From assembly GCF_003073045.1 (NCBI RefSeq), contig NC_037590.1:30840449-30904448 (forward strand): 64,000 bases of DNA, in the 5' to 3' direction. Within the stretch, counting starts at the first letter, position 1. Each line of letters starts with the position of its first letter. The DNA is from Pomacea canaliculata. Its lineage: Eukaryota; Mollusca; Gastropoda; Architaenioglossa; Ampullariidae. Below, piece after piece: positions 35,861 to 46,779 of this stretch. The translations under genes and the position numbers were made by a program. The notes beneath the pieces were generated by a model. It saw only the letters and a list, made by a program, of their open reading frames with translations, was not told where the DNA came from and made no database searches.

Positions 35861-38319
35861 CAGAGAGCTTAGATGTAGAGAGGGTGCACTCCTTCTTTAT
35901 CCTTACTTGTTAAGAAAAGTAGTGACGGAGTTGCGTCCCTTCGAAAAAAAAGATGCTACGCCGCAGTTGCTACTAGCAACCACTACTAAACAAAGTCGGC
36001 GCTAGCAGTGTTTATCTTTGGAGTAAATGTCTAGGTGTTTGCGATATCAAATGACCTTTATCTAAGAACAGATTTTTGTGTCTTTTATTCATGGGAATTG
36101 CTTAGATGAGGGTAGTTTGGGAGAGTTTTAATACATGTATGACAGCTGACTATATTTAAAAAGGATAACTTTTATAAATTCAAACAGCACATCCATGAGC
36201 ACAAATTTGCATTTATTTAAAATCCATAAAAATCTAATTTATGAGAATTTATTAATATGAGAAAAGCAGTTAAAAACAGAATTACACATGAATATAAACA
36301 AGCCACATTCAGAAGACTTGCTCACATCTACTGAGACATATAGATTTCTGTTTACATACAAGCATGGGCAATAAATTCTCACACAAATCATAATAATCAT
36401 AATTAATAACAAATCATAATACTACTATTAATAATAATGTATATATTTATATACATTCATATCCCTTGTTGTAATAACATTGGTTGACAATTGAAAGATA
36501 ACAGCTATGCTTACTATGAAATATACAGCAAGCAGATACTCAAAAGGGATCATTCTCACATGTACTTTAAATGAAGATTTATAACATTTTCTTTCACACT
36601 TTTCTATAATAATTTTAAATTACTTTAGCTTAAAAGCTACAAATGATGTAACTTCAACATTTTTTGATTTCTTTTTGCTCCTTTTTCAAAAAAGGACACA
36701 GAGCTATCTTTCAAAGAAAAATGAAGGCGAACATTGATAAATAGATTAATCACACTTCCTTTCAGATCACATGCACCAAGTGGAAACAGAGGTCAATGCT
36801 TTTTAGCTCTTCCCACAGAAGTCGAATCAACTGAGATTTAACTTTTTTCCCAGGAAGTAACTGGTCAATATTTTTACAACATGTACACTCTAATATCTTG
36901 ACTGTCTCACTCAGAATTTTTGTTTTTTTGGTGGTGGTTGTATGGAGAAAATAGTTAGAGGTCACTACAGTTATCATCAAAATTATTGAAAGTGATATTT
37001 ACTTTATCAATAATGTCTTTGTCATTTAAACAATCGATGTCATGGTCATAGTCATTCTCGTCAATATCTACATTACATATCATTATGTCCTGTTGTTTGT
37101 CAGTGTCACAGATGTCAGAGTCAATAAAGAGCTGTCATTGTCCTTCTGGCAATTAGTTCCACTACTGTGATGAAAACAGGTTCTCAATCATGATCTGACG
37201 GAAGAATAATCTAAACTGTTCTGCGGTGGGATTATGTAGATGCTCCCCTTTTCCCTGAAAGCAAGAAAAAAAAAAGTCTTCTAAGCAGTCTTGATTCAGT
37301 TTTCTGTAAGAAGTAATGAAATACCATGATTTGTCTGAACTCATCAAAAAGCTCAAGCAGAGCCTGCACAGTCATCTTCCACCCTGTCAGACAAGGTAGT
37401 GCATTGGATGAGGGTGTTTCAACAGTGTCCAAACCATTGCAAAGTGTCACAGAGAAACTCTTTATGCCAGATGCAAGCTATGATCATCATTAGCCTTATG
37501 TGCCAGTTAGAGTGATCTCTCATGATAATGTTAATTAAAAAATAAAATATGACAGAAAGAAAGGCCATGATGGTAAAATGTGGCTTAGTAATATATATTG
37601 GAATATATCATTATCTAATAATCATAAGTTATCAACCTTGAATGGTGGATTTGGAATGGCGAAAATTGTGGGTACTGCATTCCAGACAAGACTTTTTTGG
37701 GGGTTTGACAGTTGTACTGACTTTCCTCGAAATGATCCGAGCAAAGACAGTATCCTTTTCCATACACATCAGATGGTGTAAGATGGTCAAAATCTTCCTT
37801 CTTCGTAAAGTTCATCCATATTTTGCACCTGTTGTAATGATTTTTTCAATATATTAATAACAAATCTTTTTTATAACACCTCACCCCAGTGGCGAATGCC
37901 TTAAATGAAAATACTATAACAAATTTAAATAGGTTTGTAATCAGATAAGTGAGAATTCATCACACAGTTTCACAGTATAATCAGTAAAGTCGTTTTAATA
38001 ATCATAGAAATCGAGCAAACGCGTTATAGTAGACTGCTCTCAACTACAGTAGACACTTATAGATCGTAATTTGAGAATAAATTTGTAGCTTACCTCTCTT
38101 CGTCCTTTGGGAAACTGTGGAAACGTTTTTCTTTTGAGGTTGATTTAAATCTGGCGTTCTGACAGTTAATTGCAGAACAAAATTGCCCACCTTGCCTCAG
38201 ACGATCGTCTAATTGTGCCGTGTTGTTTCGTAGCATCACGTTACGAAAGATAACTCTAACCGACGAGTTTTCCCGCGGTCACGAGTGAACCCTCTCTACA
38301 TCTACATCTAAGCTCTCTG
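35861..38319 (-). mobile_element. P-superfamily DNA transposon, internally deleted
   Basis: Ends are imperfect inverted repeats: left CAGAGAGCTTAGATGTAGAG (35861 on) and the right end reading the same on the minus strand from 38319, with an extra 6-bp GATGTA duplication in the right copy. The transposase lies on the minus strand. Length (2.46 kb) is shorter than a full P element because the middle of the transposase is missing. No convincing 8-bp target duplication is seen; the right flank is the start of the H15-like array repeat, which may have destroyed it. A palindromic GTTGCTACTAGCAAC lies at 35966-35980. Confidence 0.65.
36760..38236 (-). pseudogene. THAP9/P-element-like transposase, deleted and frameshifted
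   Basis: The THAP zinc finger spans two exons. The first, 38094-38236 (ATG), contains CSAINC and RFHSFPKDEER. The second, about 37637-37828, contains CKIWMNF and CLCSDHFEESQYN. Together they give the C2CH pattern with the conserved Trp and the CxxHF motif. A piece around 37380-37450 (NALPCLTGWKMTVQALLELF) and one at 37170-37330 (KLNQDCLEDFF, HNPTAEQFRLFFRQIM) match the C-terminal part of P-type transposases (LNQDxLExFF...NPTxxQFR). They are in different frames, with the change near 37340-37360. The RNase H-like catalytic core that should lie between THAP and GWKMTVQ is absent: only ~190 bp separate them. A possible C-terminal piece lies at 36762-36980. Inactive as a transposase; the THAP part alone is intact. 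Confidence 0.8.
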
Positions 38320-38431
38320 GTTGAACCACGCTAGTGCAGGTCCGGAAATCCCGTAGAGGGTGTGTAGTCTATGAATGAGTGGTCGTTGGTGTCGAATGCT
38401 CATTCTGACGAAACTCTCTGGAAAAGTAGTT

Positions 38432-38447
38432 GGTCCTGAAAAGGACC
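38432..38447 (-). terminator. Histone-type 3' stem-loop
   Basis: On the minus strand the sequence is GGTCCTTTTCAGGACC: a perfect 6-bp stem with two G-C pairs at its base and a TTTC loop. It is preceded by AA and followed by AACT. This fits the replication-dependent histone consensus GGYYCTTYTNAGRRCC. It lies 93 nt downstream of the stop codon of array unit 1. A purine patch CAGAGAG follows within ~20 nt, where a histone downstream element would sit. Confidence 0.6.
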
Positions 38448-38540
38448 TTAAAAAAATTCCAGGCAATAATGTTCTGATTATATTTTTTTTTCAATGTTAA
38501 TTTTAACTATTGAGAGAAAATATTTTTCAATCACTCAGCG

Positions 38541-38921
38541 CTATTGATTCTGCTGCTGATGGCCTCTTTTTCTTTCTTGTCTCCTGGCGACACCACTCGG
38601 GACAGACGTTGTTGTTGTTGACGTTGTCGTCTGCGACGTGGTCCTGCTGGAACCCGGCGTCGCCACGTCCAGAGAGACTTGGGAGTTGTTCTGGGCTCTG
38701 GGGGCTGTCACGCCTACACGCTCCTCACTGTGCTGGACGATCCATCCGTCAGCACCCGCCTGCTGTAAGGACATCTCGAACTGTGCATTCGTCATATTTG
38801 GCAGATCTCTCTGGAGTTCTTTCTTCAAAGCAGCTTTTGGGACGGTTTCTTCTGTTCTTAATCCTTTCAACCGCCTGGACGATCTTGATATGTTTGTCGG
38901 TTGAGATCTTGCGGCATCCAT
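38541..38921 (-). pseudogene. H15-like winged-helix gene, array unit 1, helix 1 altered
   Basis: ATG at 38921, stop TAG at 38541. From the PKAALKKEL motif onward the protein is identical to units 4 and 5. The segment before it reads NISRSSRRLKGLRTEET instead of TTYQIVQAVERIKNRRT, because of two small compensating length changes. Helix 1 of the winged helix is therefore lost. This is the only array unit with a histone-type hairpin after it. Confidence 0.6.
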
Positions 38922-38930
38922 CTTCTCCTG

Positions 38931-38952
38931 CTGTCTCAATGAGCTGAGACAG
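38931..38952. promoter_or_regulatory. Conserved 8-bp hairpin just upstream of the start codon
   Basis: CTGTCTCA and TGAGACAG form a perfect 8-bp stem with a 6-nt loop, between the presumed transcription start and the ATG. It is repeated in all six units. In the single-copy locus the TGAGACAG arm is kept but its partner is changed. Confidence 0.55.
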
Positions 38953-38973
38953 TCTTTGCATCAAACTTCGTTC

Positions 38974-38981
38974 CTTTTATA
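38974..38981 (-). promoter_or_regulatory. TATA box of array unit 1 (repeated in every unit)
   Basis: TATAAAAG on the minus strand, 53 nt upstream of the ATG at 38921, placing transcription start ~25 nt before the ATG. The same box occurs in each unit (e.g. 41335-41342) and at 52018-52025 in the single-copy locus. An upstream TTACGTCA (CRE-like) is also conserved. Confidence 0.6.
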
Positions 38982-39340
38982 CAAAAGATCCCTCCCAACA
39001 CTGACGTAACGCTGCTGTCCTAGTAACCGAAGATATGGGTGTTTTTTTTGTTTTTAATTTAACGTGGCTTAATATAAAAACTTGAACTTCGTATAATTGG
39101 TGCATGCCGGAAAATCTATTTTCCAGAATTGTTGACCTTATTGAATATTTCGGTAATTGTACAGATTTTTAGGTTGGCCATGTGAGTTGCAGAATTGAGC
39201 TACACATCCATTGACTCCATGGAATCATGACGTCTGGTCTATGGCAACACAAAGTAAAACCCTTATTATTGCTAAGCGACCTGCCGCTGTACAACTGCTA
39301 TTTTTAACTATTGAGAGAAAATATTTTCAATCACTCAGCG

Positions 39341-39704
39341 CTATTGATTCTGCTGCTGATGGCCTCTTTTTCTTTCTTATCTCCTACACCACTCGGGACA
39401 GACGTTGTTGTGACGTTGTGTCCTGCGACGTGGTCCTGCTGGAACCCGGCGTCGCCACGTCCAGAGAGACTTGGGAGTTGTTCTCGCTCTGGGCTGTCAC
39501 GCCTACACGCTCCTCACTGTGCTGGACGATCCATCCGTCAGACTCGCCTGCTGTAAGGACATCTCGAACTGTGCATTCGTCATATTTGGCAGATCTCTCT
39601 GGAGTTCTTTCTTCAAAGCAGCTTTTGGGACGGTTCTTCTGTTCTTAATCCTTTCAACCGCCTGGACATCTGATTGTTGTGGGTTGAGATCTTGCGGCAT
39701 CCAT
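39341..39704 (-). pseudogene. H15-like gene, array unit 2, broken
   Basis: Homologous to the intact units but carrying several small length changes. The longest open part covers only the middle (VQAVERIKNRRTVPKAALKK to the third helix). The spacer and promoter are intact. Non-functional as a protein gene. Confidence 0.8.
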
Positions 39705-40122
39705 CTTCTCCTGCTGTCTCAATGAGCTGAGACAGTCTTTGCATCAAACTTCGTTCCTTTTATACAAAAGATCCCTCCCAACACTGACGTAACGCTGCTG
39801 TCCTAGTAACCGAAGATAGGGTGTTTTTTTGTTTTTAATTTAACGTGGCTTAATATAAAAACTTGAACTTCGTATAATTGGTGCATGCCGGAAAATCTAT
39901 TTTCCAGAATTGTTGACCGTATTGAATATTTCGGTAATTGTACAGATTTTTAGGTTGCCATGTGAGTTGCAGAATGAGCTACACATCCATGACTCCATGG
40001 AAATCAATGACGTCGTGGTCTATGGCAACACCAAGTAAAACCACTTATTATTGCTAAGCGACCTGCCGCTGTACAGACGCTATTTTAACTATTGAGAGAA
40101 AATATTTTTCAATCACTCAGCG

Positions 40123-40491
40123 CTATTGATTCTGCTGCTGATGGCCTCTTTTTCTTTCTTGTCTCCTGGCGACACCACTCGGGACAGACGTTGTTGTTGT
40201 TGACGTTGTCGTCTGCGACGTGGTCCTGCTGGAACCCGGCGTCGCCACGTCCAGAGAGACTTGGGAGTTGTTCTGGGCTCTGGGGGCTGTCACGCCTACA
40301 CGCTCCTCACTGTGCTGGACGATCCATCCGTCAGCACCCGCCTGCTGTAAGGACATCTCGAACTGTGCATTCGTCATATTTGGCAGATCTCTCTGGAGTT
40401 CTTTCTTCAAAGCAGCTTTTGGGACGGTTCTTCTGTTCTTAATCCTTTCAACCGCCTGGACGATCTGATATGTTGTGAATCTTTGCGGCAT
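40123..40491 (-). CDS. H15-like winged-helix gene, array unit 3
   Basis: ATG at 40491 gives MPQRFTTYQIVQAVERIKN, then the same protein as units 4 and 5; stop at 40123, 122 residues. The N-terminus differs because a short deletion removed GGGTTGAG, so the usual first ATG four bases upstream is out of frame and the next ATG is used. The winged helix (residues ~6-65) is intact. There is no histone-type hairpin within this unit. Confidence 0.6.
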   Translation of the reverse strand: MPQRFTTYQIVQAVERIKNRRTVPKAALKKELQRDLPNMTNAQFEMSLQQAGADGWIVQHSEERVGVTAPRAQNNSQVSLDVATPGSSRTTSQTTTSTTTTSVPSGVARRQERKRGHQQQNQ

Positions 40492-40904
40492 CCATCTTCT
40501 CCTGCTGTCTCAATGAGCTGAGACAGTCTTTGCATCAAAACTCGTTCCTTTTATACAAAAGATCCCAACACTGACGTAACGCTGCTGTTCTAGTAACCGA
40601 AGATATGGGTGTTTTGTTTTTTAATTTAACGTGGGCTTAATATAAAAAAACTTCGTATAATTGGTGCATGCGGAAATCTATTTTCCAGAATTGTTCGATT
40701 TGAATATTGATTTCGGTAATTGTACAGATTTTTAGGTTGCCATGTGAGTTGCAGAATGAGCTACACATCCATGACTCCATGGAAATCAATGACGTCGTGG
40801 TCTATGGCAACACCAAGTAAAACCACTTATTATTGCTAAGCGACCTGCCGCTGTACAGACGCTATTTTAACTATTGAGAGAAAATATTTTTCAATCACTC
40901 AGCG

Positions 40905-41282
40905 CTATTGATTCTGCTGCTGATGGCCTCTTTTTCTTTCTTGTCTCCTGGCGACACCACTCGGGACAGACGTTGTTGTTGTTGACGTTGTCGTCTGCGA
41001 CGTGGTCCTGCTGGAACCCGGCGTCGCCACGTCCAGAGAGACTTGGGAGTTGTTCTGGGCTCTGGGGGCTGTCACGCCTACACGCTCCTCACTGTGCTGG
41101 ACGATCCATCCGTCAGCACCCGCCTGCTGTAAGGACATCTCGAACTGTGCATTCGTCATATTTGGCAGATCTCTCTGGAGTTCTTTCTTCAAAGCAGCTT
41201 TTGGGACGGTTCTTCTGTTCTTAATCCTTTCAACCGCCTGGACGATCTGATATGTTGTGGGTTGAGATCTTGCGGCATCCAT
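40905..41282 (-). CDS. H15-like winged-helix gene, array unit 4 (intact)
   Basis: 125 residues, intronless, ATG at 41282, TATA box at 41335-41342. Residues ~9-70 (TTYQIVQAVERIKNRRTV...GWIVQHSEERVGV) fit a three-helix winged helix. They line up with the linker-histone globular domain: YxxIVxAVxxxKNRxxVPKxALKK against H1.0 YSDMIVAAIQAEKNRxGSSRQSIQK, then an Ala/Gly turn and xIVQ where H1 has LxQ. The tail is Ser/Thr/Gln-rich (SRTTSQTTTSTTTTS) and ends in a basic patch (ARRQERKRGHQQQ), not the Lys/Ala/Pro tail of a true H1. Likely a DNA- or nucleosome-binding protein; that role is inference. SAMD1-type winged helices are an alternative. Confidence 0.65.
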   Translation of the reverse strand: MDAARSQPTTYQIVQAVERIKNRRTVPKAALKKELQRDLPNMTNAQFEMSLQQAGADGWIVQHSEERVGVTAPRAQNNSQVSLDVATPGSSRTTSQTTTSTTTTSVPSGVARRQERKRGHQQQNQ

Positions 41283-41698
41283 CTTCTCCTGCTGTCTCAA
41301 TGAGCTGAGACAGTCTTTGCATCAAACTTCGTTCCTTTTATACAAAAGATCCCTCCCAACACTGACGTAACGCTGCTGTCCTAGTAACCGAAGATAGGGG
41401 TGTTTTTTTGTTTTTAATTTAACGTGGCTTAATATAAAAACTTGAACTTCGTATAATTGTGCATGCCGGAAAATCTATTTTCCAGAATTGTTGACCGTAT
41501 TGAATATTCGGTAATTGTACAGATTTTTAGGTTGCCATGTGAGTTTGCAAGAATGAGCTACACATCCATGACTCCATGGAAATCAATGACGTCGTGGTCT
41601 ATGGCAACACCAAGTAAACCACTTATTATTGCTAAGCGACCTGCCGCTGTACAGACGCTATTTTAACTATTGAGAGAAAATATTTCAATCACTCAGCG

Positions 41699-42076
41699 CT
41701 ATTGATTCTGCTGCTGATGGCCTCTTTTTCTTTCTTGTCTCCTGGCGACACCACTCGGGACAGACGTTGTTGTTGTTGACGTTGTCGTCTGCGACGTGGT
41801 CCTGCTGGAACCCGGCGTCGCCACGTCCAGAGAGACTTGGGAGTTGTTCTGGGCTCTGGGGGCTGTCACGCCTACACGCTCCTCACTGTGCTGGACGATC
41901 CATCCGTCAGCACCCGCCTGCTGTAAGGACATCTCGAACTGTGCATTCGTCATATTTGGCAGATCTCTCTGGAGTTCTTTCTTCAAAGCAGCTTTTGGGA
42001 CGGTTCTTCTGTTCTTAATCCTTTCAACCGCCTGGACGATCTGATATGTTGTGGGTTGAGATCTTGCGGCATCCAT
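41699..42076 (-). CDS. H15-like winged-helix gene, array unit 5 (intact)
   Basis: Encodes a 125-residue protein identical to that of unit 4 while the spacers differ by scattered indels. ATG at 42076, stop at 41699. The TATA box and 5' hairpin are present. No histone-type hairpin lies between this gene and unit 4. Confidence 0.65.
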   Translation of the reverse strand: MDAARSQPTTYQIVQAVERIKNRRTVPKAALKKELQRDLPNMTNAQFEMSLQQAGADGWIVQHSEERVGVTAPRAQNNSQVSLDVATPGSSRTTSQTTTSTTTTSVPSGVARRQERKRGHQQQNQ

Positions 42077-42487
42077 CTTCTCCTGCTGTCTCAATGAGCT
42101 GAGACAGTCTTTGCATCAAACTTCGTTCCTTTTATACAAAAGATCCCTCCCAACACTGACGTAACGCTGCTGTCCTAGTAACCGAAGATATGGGTGTTTT
42201 TTTGTTTTTAATTTAAACGTGGCTTAATATAAAAACTTGAACTTCGTATAATTGGTGCATGCCGGAAATCTATTTTCCAGAATTGTTTGACCGTATTGAA
42301 TATTTCGGTAATTGTACAGAATTTTTAGGTTGCCATGTGAGTTGCAGAATGAGCTACACATCCATGACTCCATGGAAATCAATGACGTCGTGGTCTATGG
42401 CAAACACCAAGTAAAAACCCACTTATTATTGCTAAGCGACCTGCCGCTGTACAGACGCTATTTTAACTATTGAGAGAAAATATTTTT

Positions 42488-42880
42488 TCAATCACTCAGC
42501 GCTATTGATTCTGCTGCTGATGGCCTCTTTTTCTTTCTTGTCTCCTGGCGACACCACTGCGGGACAGACGTTGTTGTTGTTGACGTTGTCGTCCTGCGAC
42601 GTGGTCCTGCTGGAACCCGGCGTCGCCACGTCCAGAGAGACTTGGGAGTTGTTCTGGGCTCTGGGGCTGTCACGCCTACACGCTCCTCACTGTGCTGGAC
42701 GATCCATCCGTCAGCACCGCCTGCTGCTAAGGACATCTCGAACTGTGCATTCGTCATATTTGGCAGATCTCTCTGGAGTTCTTTCTTCAAAGCACCTTTT
42801 GGGACGGTTCTTCTGTTCTTAATCCTTTCAACCGCCTGGACGATCTGATATGTTGTGGGTTGAGATCTTGCGGCATCCAT
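42488..42880 (-). pseudogene. H15-like gene, array unit 6, C-terminal half out of frame
   Basis: ATG at 42880. The winged helix is nearly kept (local change EMSLAAGGADG in the third helix). Small length changes after VTAP then shift the tail to an unrelated reading, and the stop used (42488) lies downstream of the normal one. Promoter elements are present. Confidence 0.7.
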
Positions 42881-45800
42881 CTTCTCCTGCTGTCTCAATG
42901 AGCTGAGACAGTCTTTGCATCAAACTTCGTTCCTTTTATACAAAAGATCCCTCCCAACACTGACGTAACGCTGCTGTCCTAGTAACCGAAGATAGGGGTG
43001 TTTTTTTGTTTTTAATTTAACGTGGCTTAATATAAAAACTTGAACTTCGTATAATTGGTGCATGCCGGAAAATCTATTTTCCAGAATTGTTGACCGTATT
43101 GAATATTTCGGTAATTGTACAGATTTTTAGGTTGCCATGTGAGTTGCAGAATGAGCTACACATCCATGACTCCATGGAAATCAATGACGTCGTGGTCTAT
43201 GGCAACACCAAGTAAAACCACTTATTATTGCTAAGCGACCTGCCGCTGTACAGACGCTGTAGTTACTATGGTGATGGTTTCTGCGAAACTGCGCCTAATG
43301 ATTCACACTTTTTCATCACGCGAATGGTTGAACAAAAATATGGTAACTATAAAACAGATCTGAAAATTAGAGATCTTTTGTACGTAAAGCGTTACGAGTC
43401 TGGCAAAAGACGCCATATAAATGTTTTATTATCATCATCAATATTAACATTATTAAAATATGGTGACAAAAAACTTAGGACGTAATAAAATCAACAATTA
43501 TATGTTGATGTGGATTTTATTCAGGCCACAGAATCATGCATCTCGATCTTTCGCGCTATGGAAATATGAATTTTTGTAAGGTCCTTGTCTACCTGAAAAA
43601 TAAAATAAAAAATAAAAACTGAAAATAAAAATAAAATGATTGCAGATAAACCACGAACTAAATATACGTCCGTGGATAATTAAAGTAATTAAAAAATTAG
43701 TTTTGTAAAGCACATTCAGCCTATCGTTATTAAGGAAAATGCATATTTAAATTCACTTATTCTAAAATGTTTTCTCAGTCTTATCCTTTAGACTTAAAAA
43801 CCCTGATCAGGGTCCAGATTGCCCAAGTATGGGTATGCATGCAGTTATTAAAGTACAAGCATATTGTGGCCTAAAGTGAGCTGCTGGACTGTTGCCATTA
43901 GCTCCGGCTTTGTATGTTCAGAGTTTGAGGAATCCTTTCACCCAAATCCATTGCACAAGATGAGTTGTTTTTTCCCCTCATTCCATCACAAGGCTATTTT
44001 TAGCAGTTTTTCTATAATCTGGCATTTGCATTAGGAAAGGGAAAAATGAGACCACCGCAGTTCCATACGACGGTCAATACAATAACAGATTTGTATTTCT
44101 ATTTGCTTATTAAAGTCCATGATAACATTACTCCATCGGTTCAGTAACTAGCGCAAGTTATGACAGCTCACGAACAGTCACAATTAAAACAAACAATGTT
44201 GTGTACACAAGACTGTTTTTCTCAGAATCTGTTATCTGCTTGCCAGCAGTTTCGTTGTAGTAAGCACATAAACATGTTAGAGAGAGAGAGACAATCTGCA
44301 TAGCTGAAGATGATTTGTTGCATTTTGAAACTTTTCGCAGTACAGAGCCAAACAAAATAGTCCCACGATCGGTAACAAATTATTATTTTCAGTTGTATGT
44401 ACAGGGTACAGATCTGTAGGTTAGATTATACAGACCAAGGTTGAGAGCACTCTGACATTACCGTTAAAGCAGCAAAGGCTTTAGTCACAATTAAAAAAAT
44501 TACTTGAGGTCATGTCGTGGAGAGTGAATGTCGCAACCATTCTTCCTCCCACCTCTATTCTATCGTGTTCACTCACTCTCTCATTTCTCTTTTTCTTTTC
44601 AGATCACTCTTTTTCCTTTGATCTGTTCTTCCTTTGTCTGACAAGATGATAATATTATTGATTTGAAACACACTTGCTCCTTACAATGCAATGGAAGTTG
44701 CAGGTATAAAGATCGACGCTGAGTAGCAGTGGAGGACAAATAGTACAAATGAAAGGACAAAAAGCAGGGAATTAAGAACCCGCCCCCCTGGTATTTATGG
44801 CCGTGTAATTGTAAACACAACGTTTACATGTTTGAGATCAATGAGGCTACGATTCCATCTCTCTCTCACAATAATACTGATGGGCATCATTGTTCATATT
44901 GACTGTGTGTGATCATGGCGTGTATGTATAATGGTAGTAATGACACGTATTTATACTGAAGGAAGTAATATTTTATTGATTAAGACTTATTTATACTGAT
45001 CATGACTTGTAGTTCAAAGGATAGTAATAAAACCTGTTTACAAAAATACTCATTTTTTTTTTGTCTTCCATAGGGCAATTACGTGGTTTACAGTTGTTAA
45101 TGACATCTTTGCACACTCATACCCACTACACAAATCAACATCAGCCAGACCCATAAAATAAAGCAATCACAATTCTCTATCTCTCTTCTTCATCTGTATC
45201 AAAACCTTTGAATGCTTTCAGAAGCTTTCTAACCAACTTAAACACCTATTACCAACACTGACAAATTGAACATTTACCATCTGTTACTTAAGAAATAGGA
45301 TAAAATTTAAATTCCTATAAATTCTGACATCAAACCCTATCTTTGTACATATCCCAATTTTTCCCTTTTGTTTTAATGCCTTTGTTTTGTAACAGTGCAG
45401 TGTTTCAATTTCATCTATTCAGATCGAGGGGTAGATGTAAAGAAAGGATAAAATTTGCTTTTTCTGTTATCTTCATAAATAAAGATTTGTCATTCATCTC
45501 TTTCTCTCTCTCTCACCCCCCCACCCCAACACACACAATCATTTAAAATCAGTGTGGCCTAAACAAAAGGACTGCCTCTTCCTGTTTATGTTTATACCGA
45601 TAGCTATTATAACATCATTTCTTTTCTTGGCTTTGAATCTGTGCTTGGTGAATTGTCTGCAGCATTCAGTGAATGAACTAATATTGTTTAGCATGTTCAT
45701 TGTTTTGTTAGGCTTTTTTAAAATAAAAACAACATATATAAATTCGACCTTCCTTGTTTGGGTTTTCTGAGATTCCTTATTTAAAGATAGTTTACAATGT

Positions 45801-46779
45801 GTATGTGGTAATCATGCAGGTCCATTCAAGAAGATGCCAGATGGAATTTGCGTTGAACTTGTCATTAGACAAAAGCAGTGTTGTAAATTATCTTGCATGT
45901 AAAAAAAAAAGGTTTGAAATGTAAAATGGTGGCCTTGCAGTCAACTAAAATAAAAAAATTAATATTTGGCAGGTTGGTAAATTTTTAAAACAATTAACAA
46001 AGTTGGCTGTGAAAGACTCATTTCCAAGGAAGAGCACTTATTAAGTGGAAAGAAATGAAGTTTTAAATTATAAGCGTAATATCCATATTGTACTTTTCTC
46101 ATGAACATTTTAAAGACTTTTTGGCAGTGTGGTTCTATGGGTGTATAACATTTGCTGCAACACCCGAACACAATTTTATGTACAATTAATCTTCTCATAC
46201 CACTTTATCATGCATAAAATAAACCACTTTTGTTGTTATGCATATATATTTTTATATTTTAGTCACTGTAATGATGCGTAATTTGATTACAGATATTATG
46301 ATGCAACATTTTTATTTTCTTACAAAAGTGACACTGATGGAATGCACATCATCTATTATGACAAAGTTCATGAGCTAAGTTTTGTTTTATGTTTTGCTTT
46401 GTATTTTGTATCTGCATCTCAGTAGTTTGTTTTCTTGCATTACCATTTCATCAGCAGATTTTATTCCACATGATCTTTACTGTTATTTTCTCTCACAAAT
46501 TTGCTGTCAAGATCCAACTTTACCAACAAAGTTTACAGAAATTTAATAAAGAACCAAACATATCTACATTTTTTCCATATGTGTTTATTCAATATTCATA
46601 TCTAAAATCTTTATAGCTCTTTACACAGTGCAATTATACAAAGAGCATTAAAATTACAAGCTTCTATATGTACCTTTATACGCATCAAATATTTGGATCC
46701 ACTTGTGGAGTTTGTCCAAAAAAGTCAAACTACAATCGTCTCATGCAAAATATCATTCAACATTTTTGACAGATGTGAT

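Larger units (their letters stand above)
38320..43499 (-). repeat. Tandem array of six ~0.8-kb units carrying H15-like genes
   Basis: Units begin near 38501, 39302, 40083, 40865, 41661 and 42461 and end near 43258 (periods about 801, 781, 782, 796, 800 and 798 bp). Each holds, on the minus strand, a TATA box, a hairpin, a ~125-codon winged-helix reading frame and ~0.35 kb of spacer. The array is bounded by unique flanks (38320-38500 and 43259-43499) that also bound a single-unit copy at 51144-52553 in the same orientation. Shared ends are GTTGAACCACGCTAG and AATAAAATCAACAATT; they are not clear inverted repeats and no target duplication is visible. Confidence 0.92.

Noticed and set aside
39076-39110. 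loxP-like half site (AACTTCGTATAAT) in each array spacer
   Set aside because: It matches one 13-bp arm of loxP by eye but has no inverted partner arm and no recombinase context, so it is a coincidence.
38510-43258. Plus-strand open frames of 80-145 codons repeated in every array unit
   Set aside because: They overlap the minus-strand winged-helix gene antisense, give Cys/Trp/Ser-rich peptides without domain character, and have no promoter signals. They are shadows of the conserved gene.
38320-43499. CRISPR-like or satellite array
   Set aside because: Units are ~0.8 kb with a conserved reading frame and promoter, in a eukaryotic context. Neither a CRISPR array nor a simple satellite fits.
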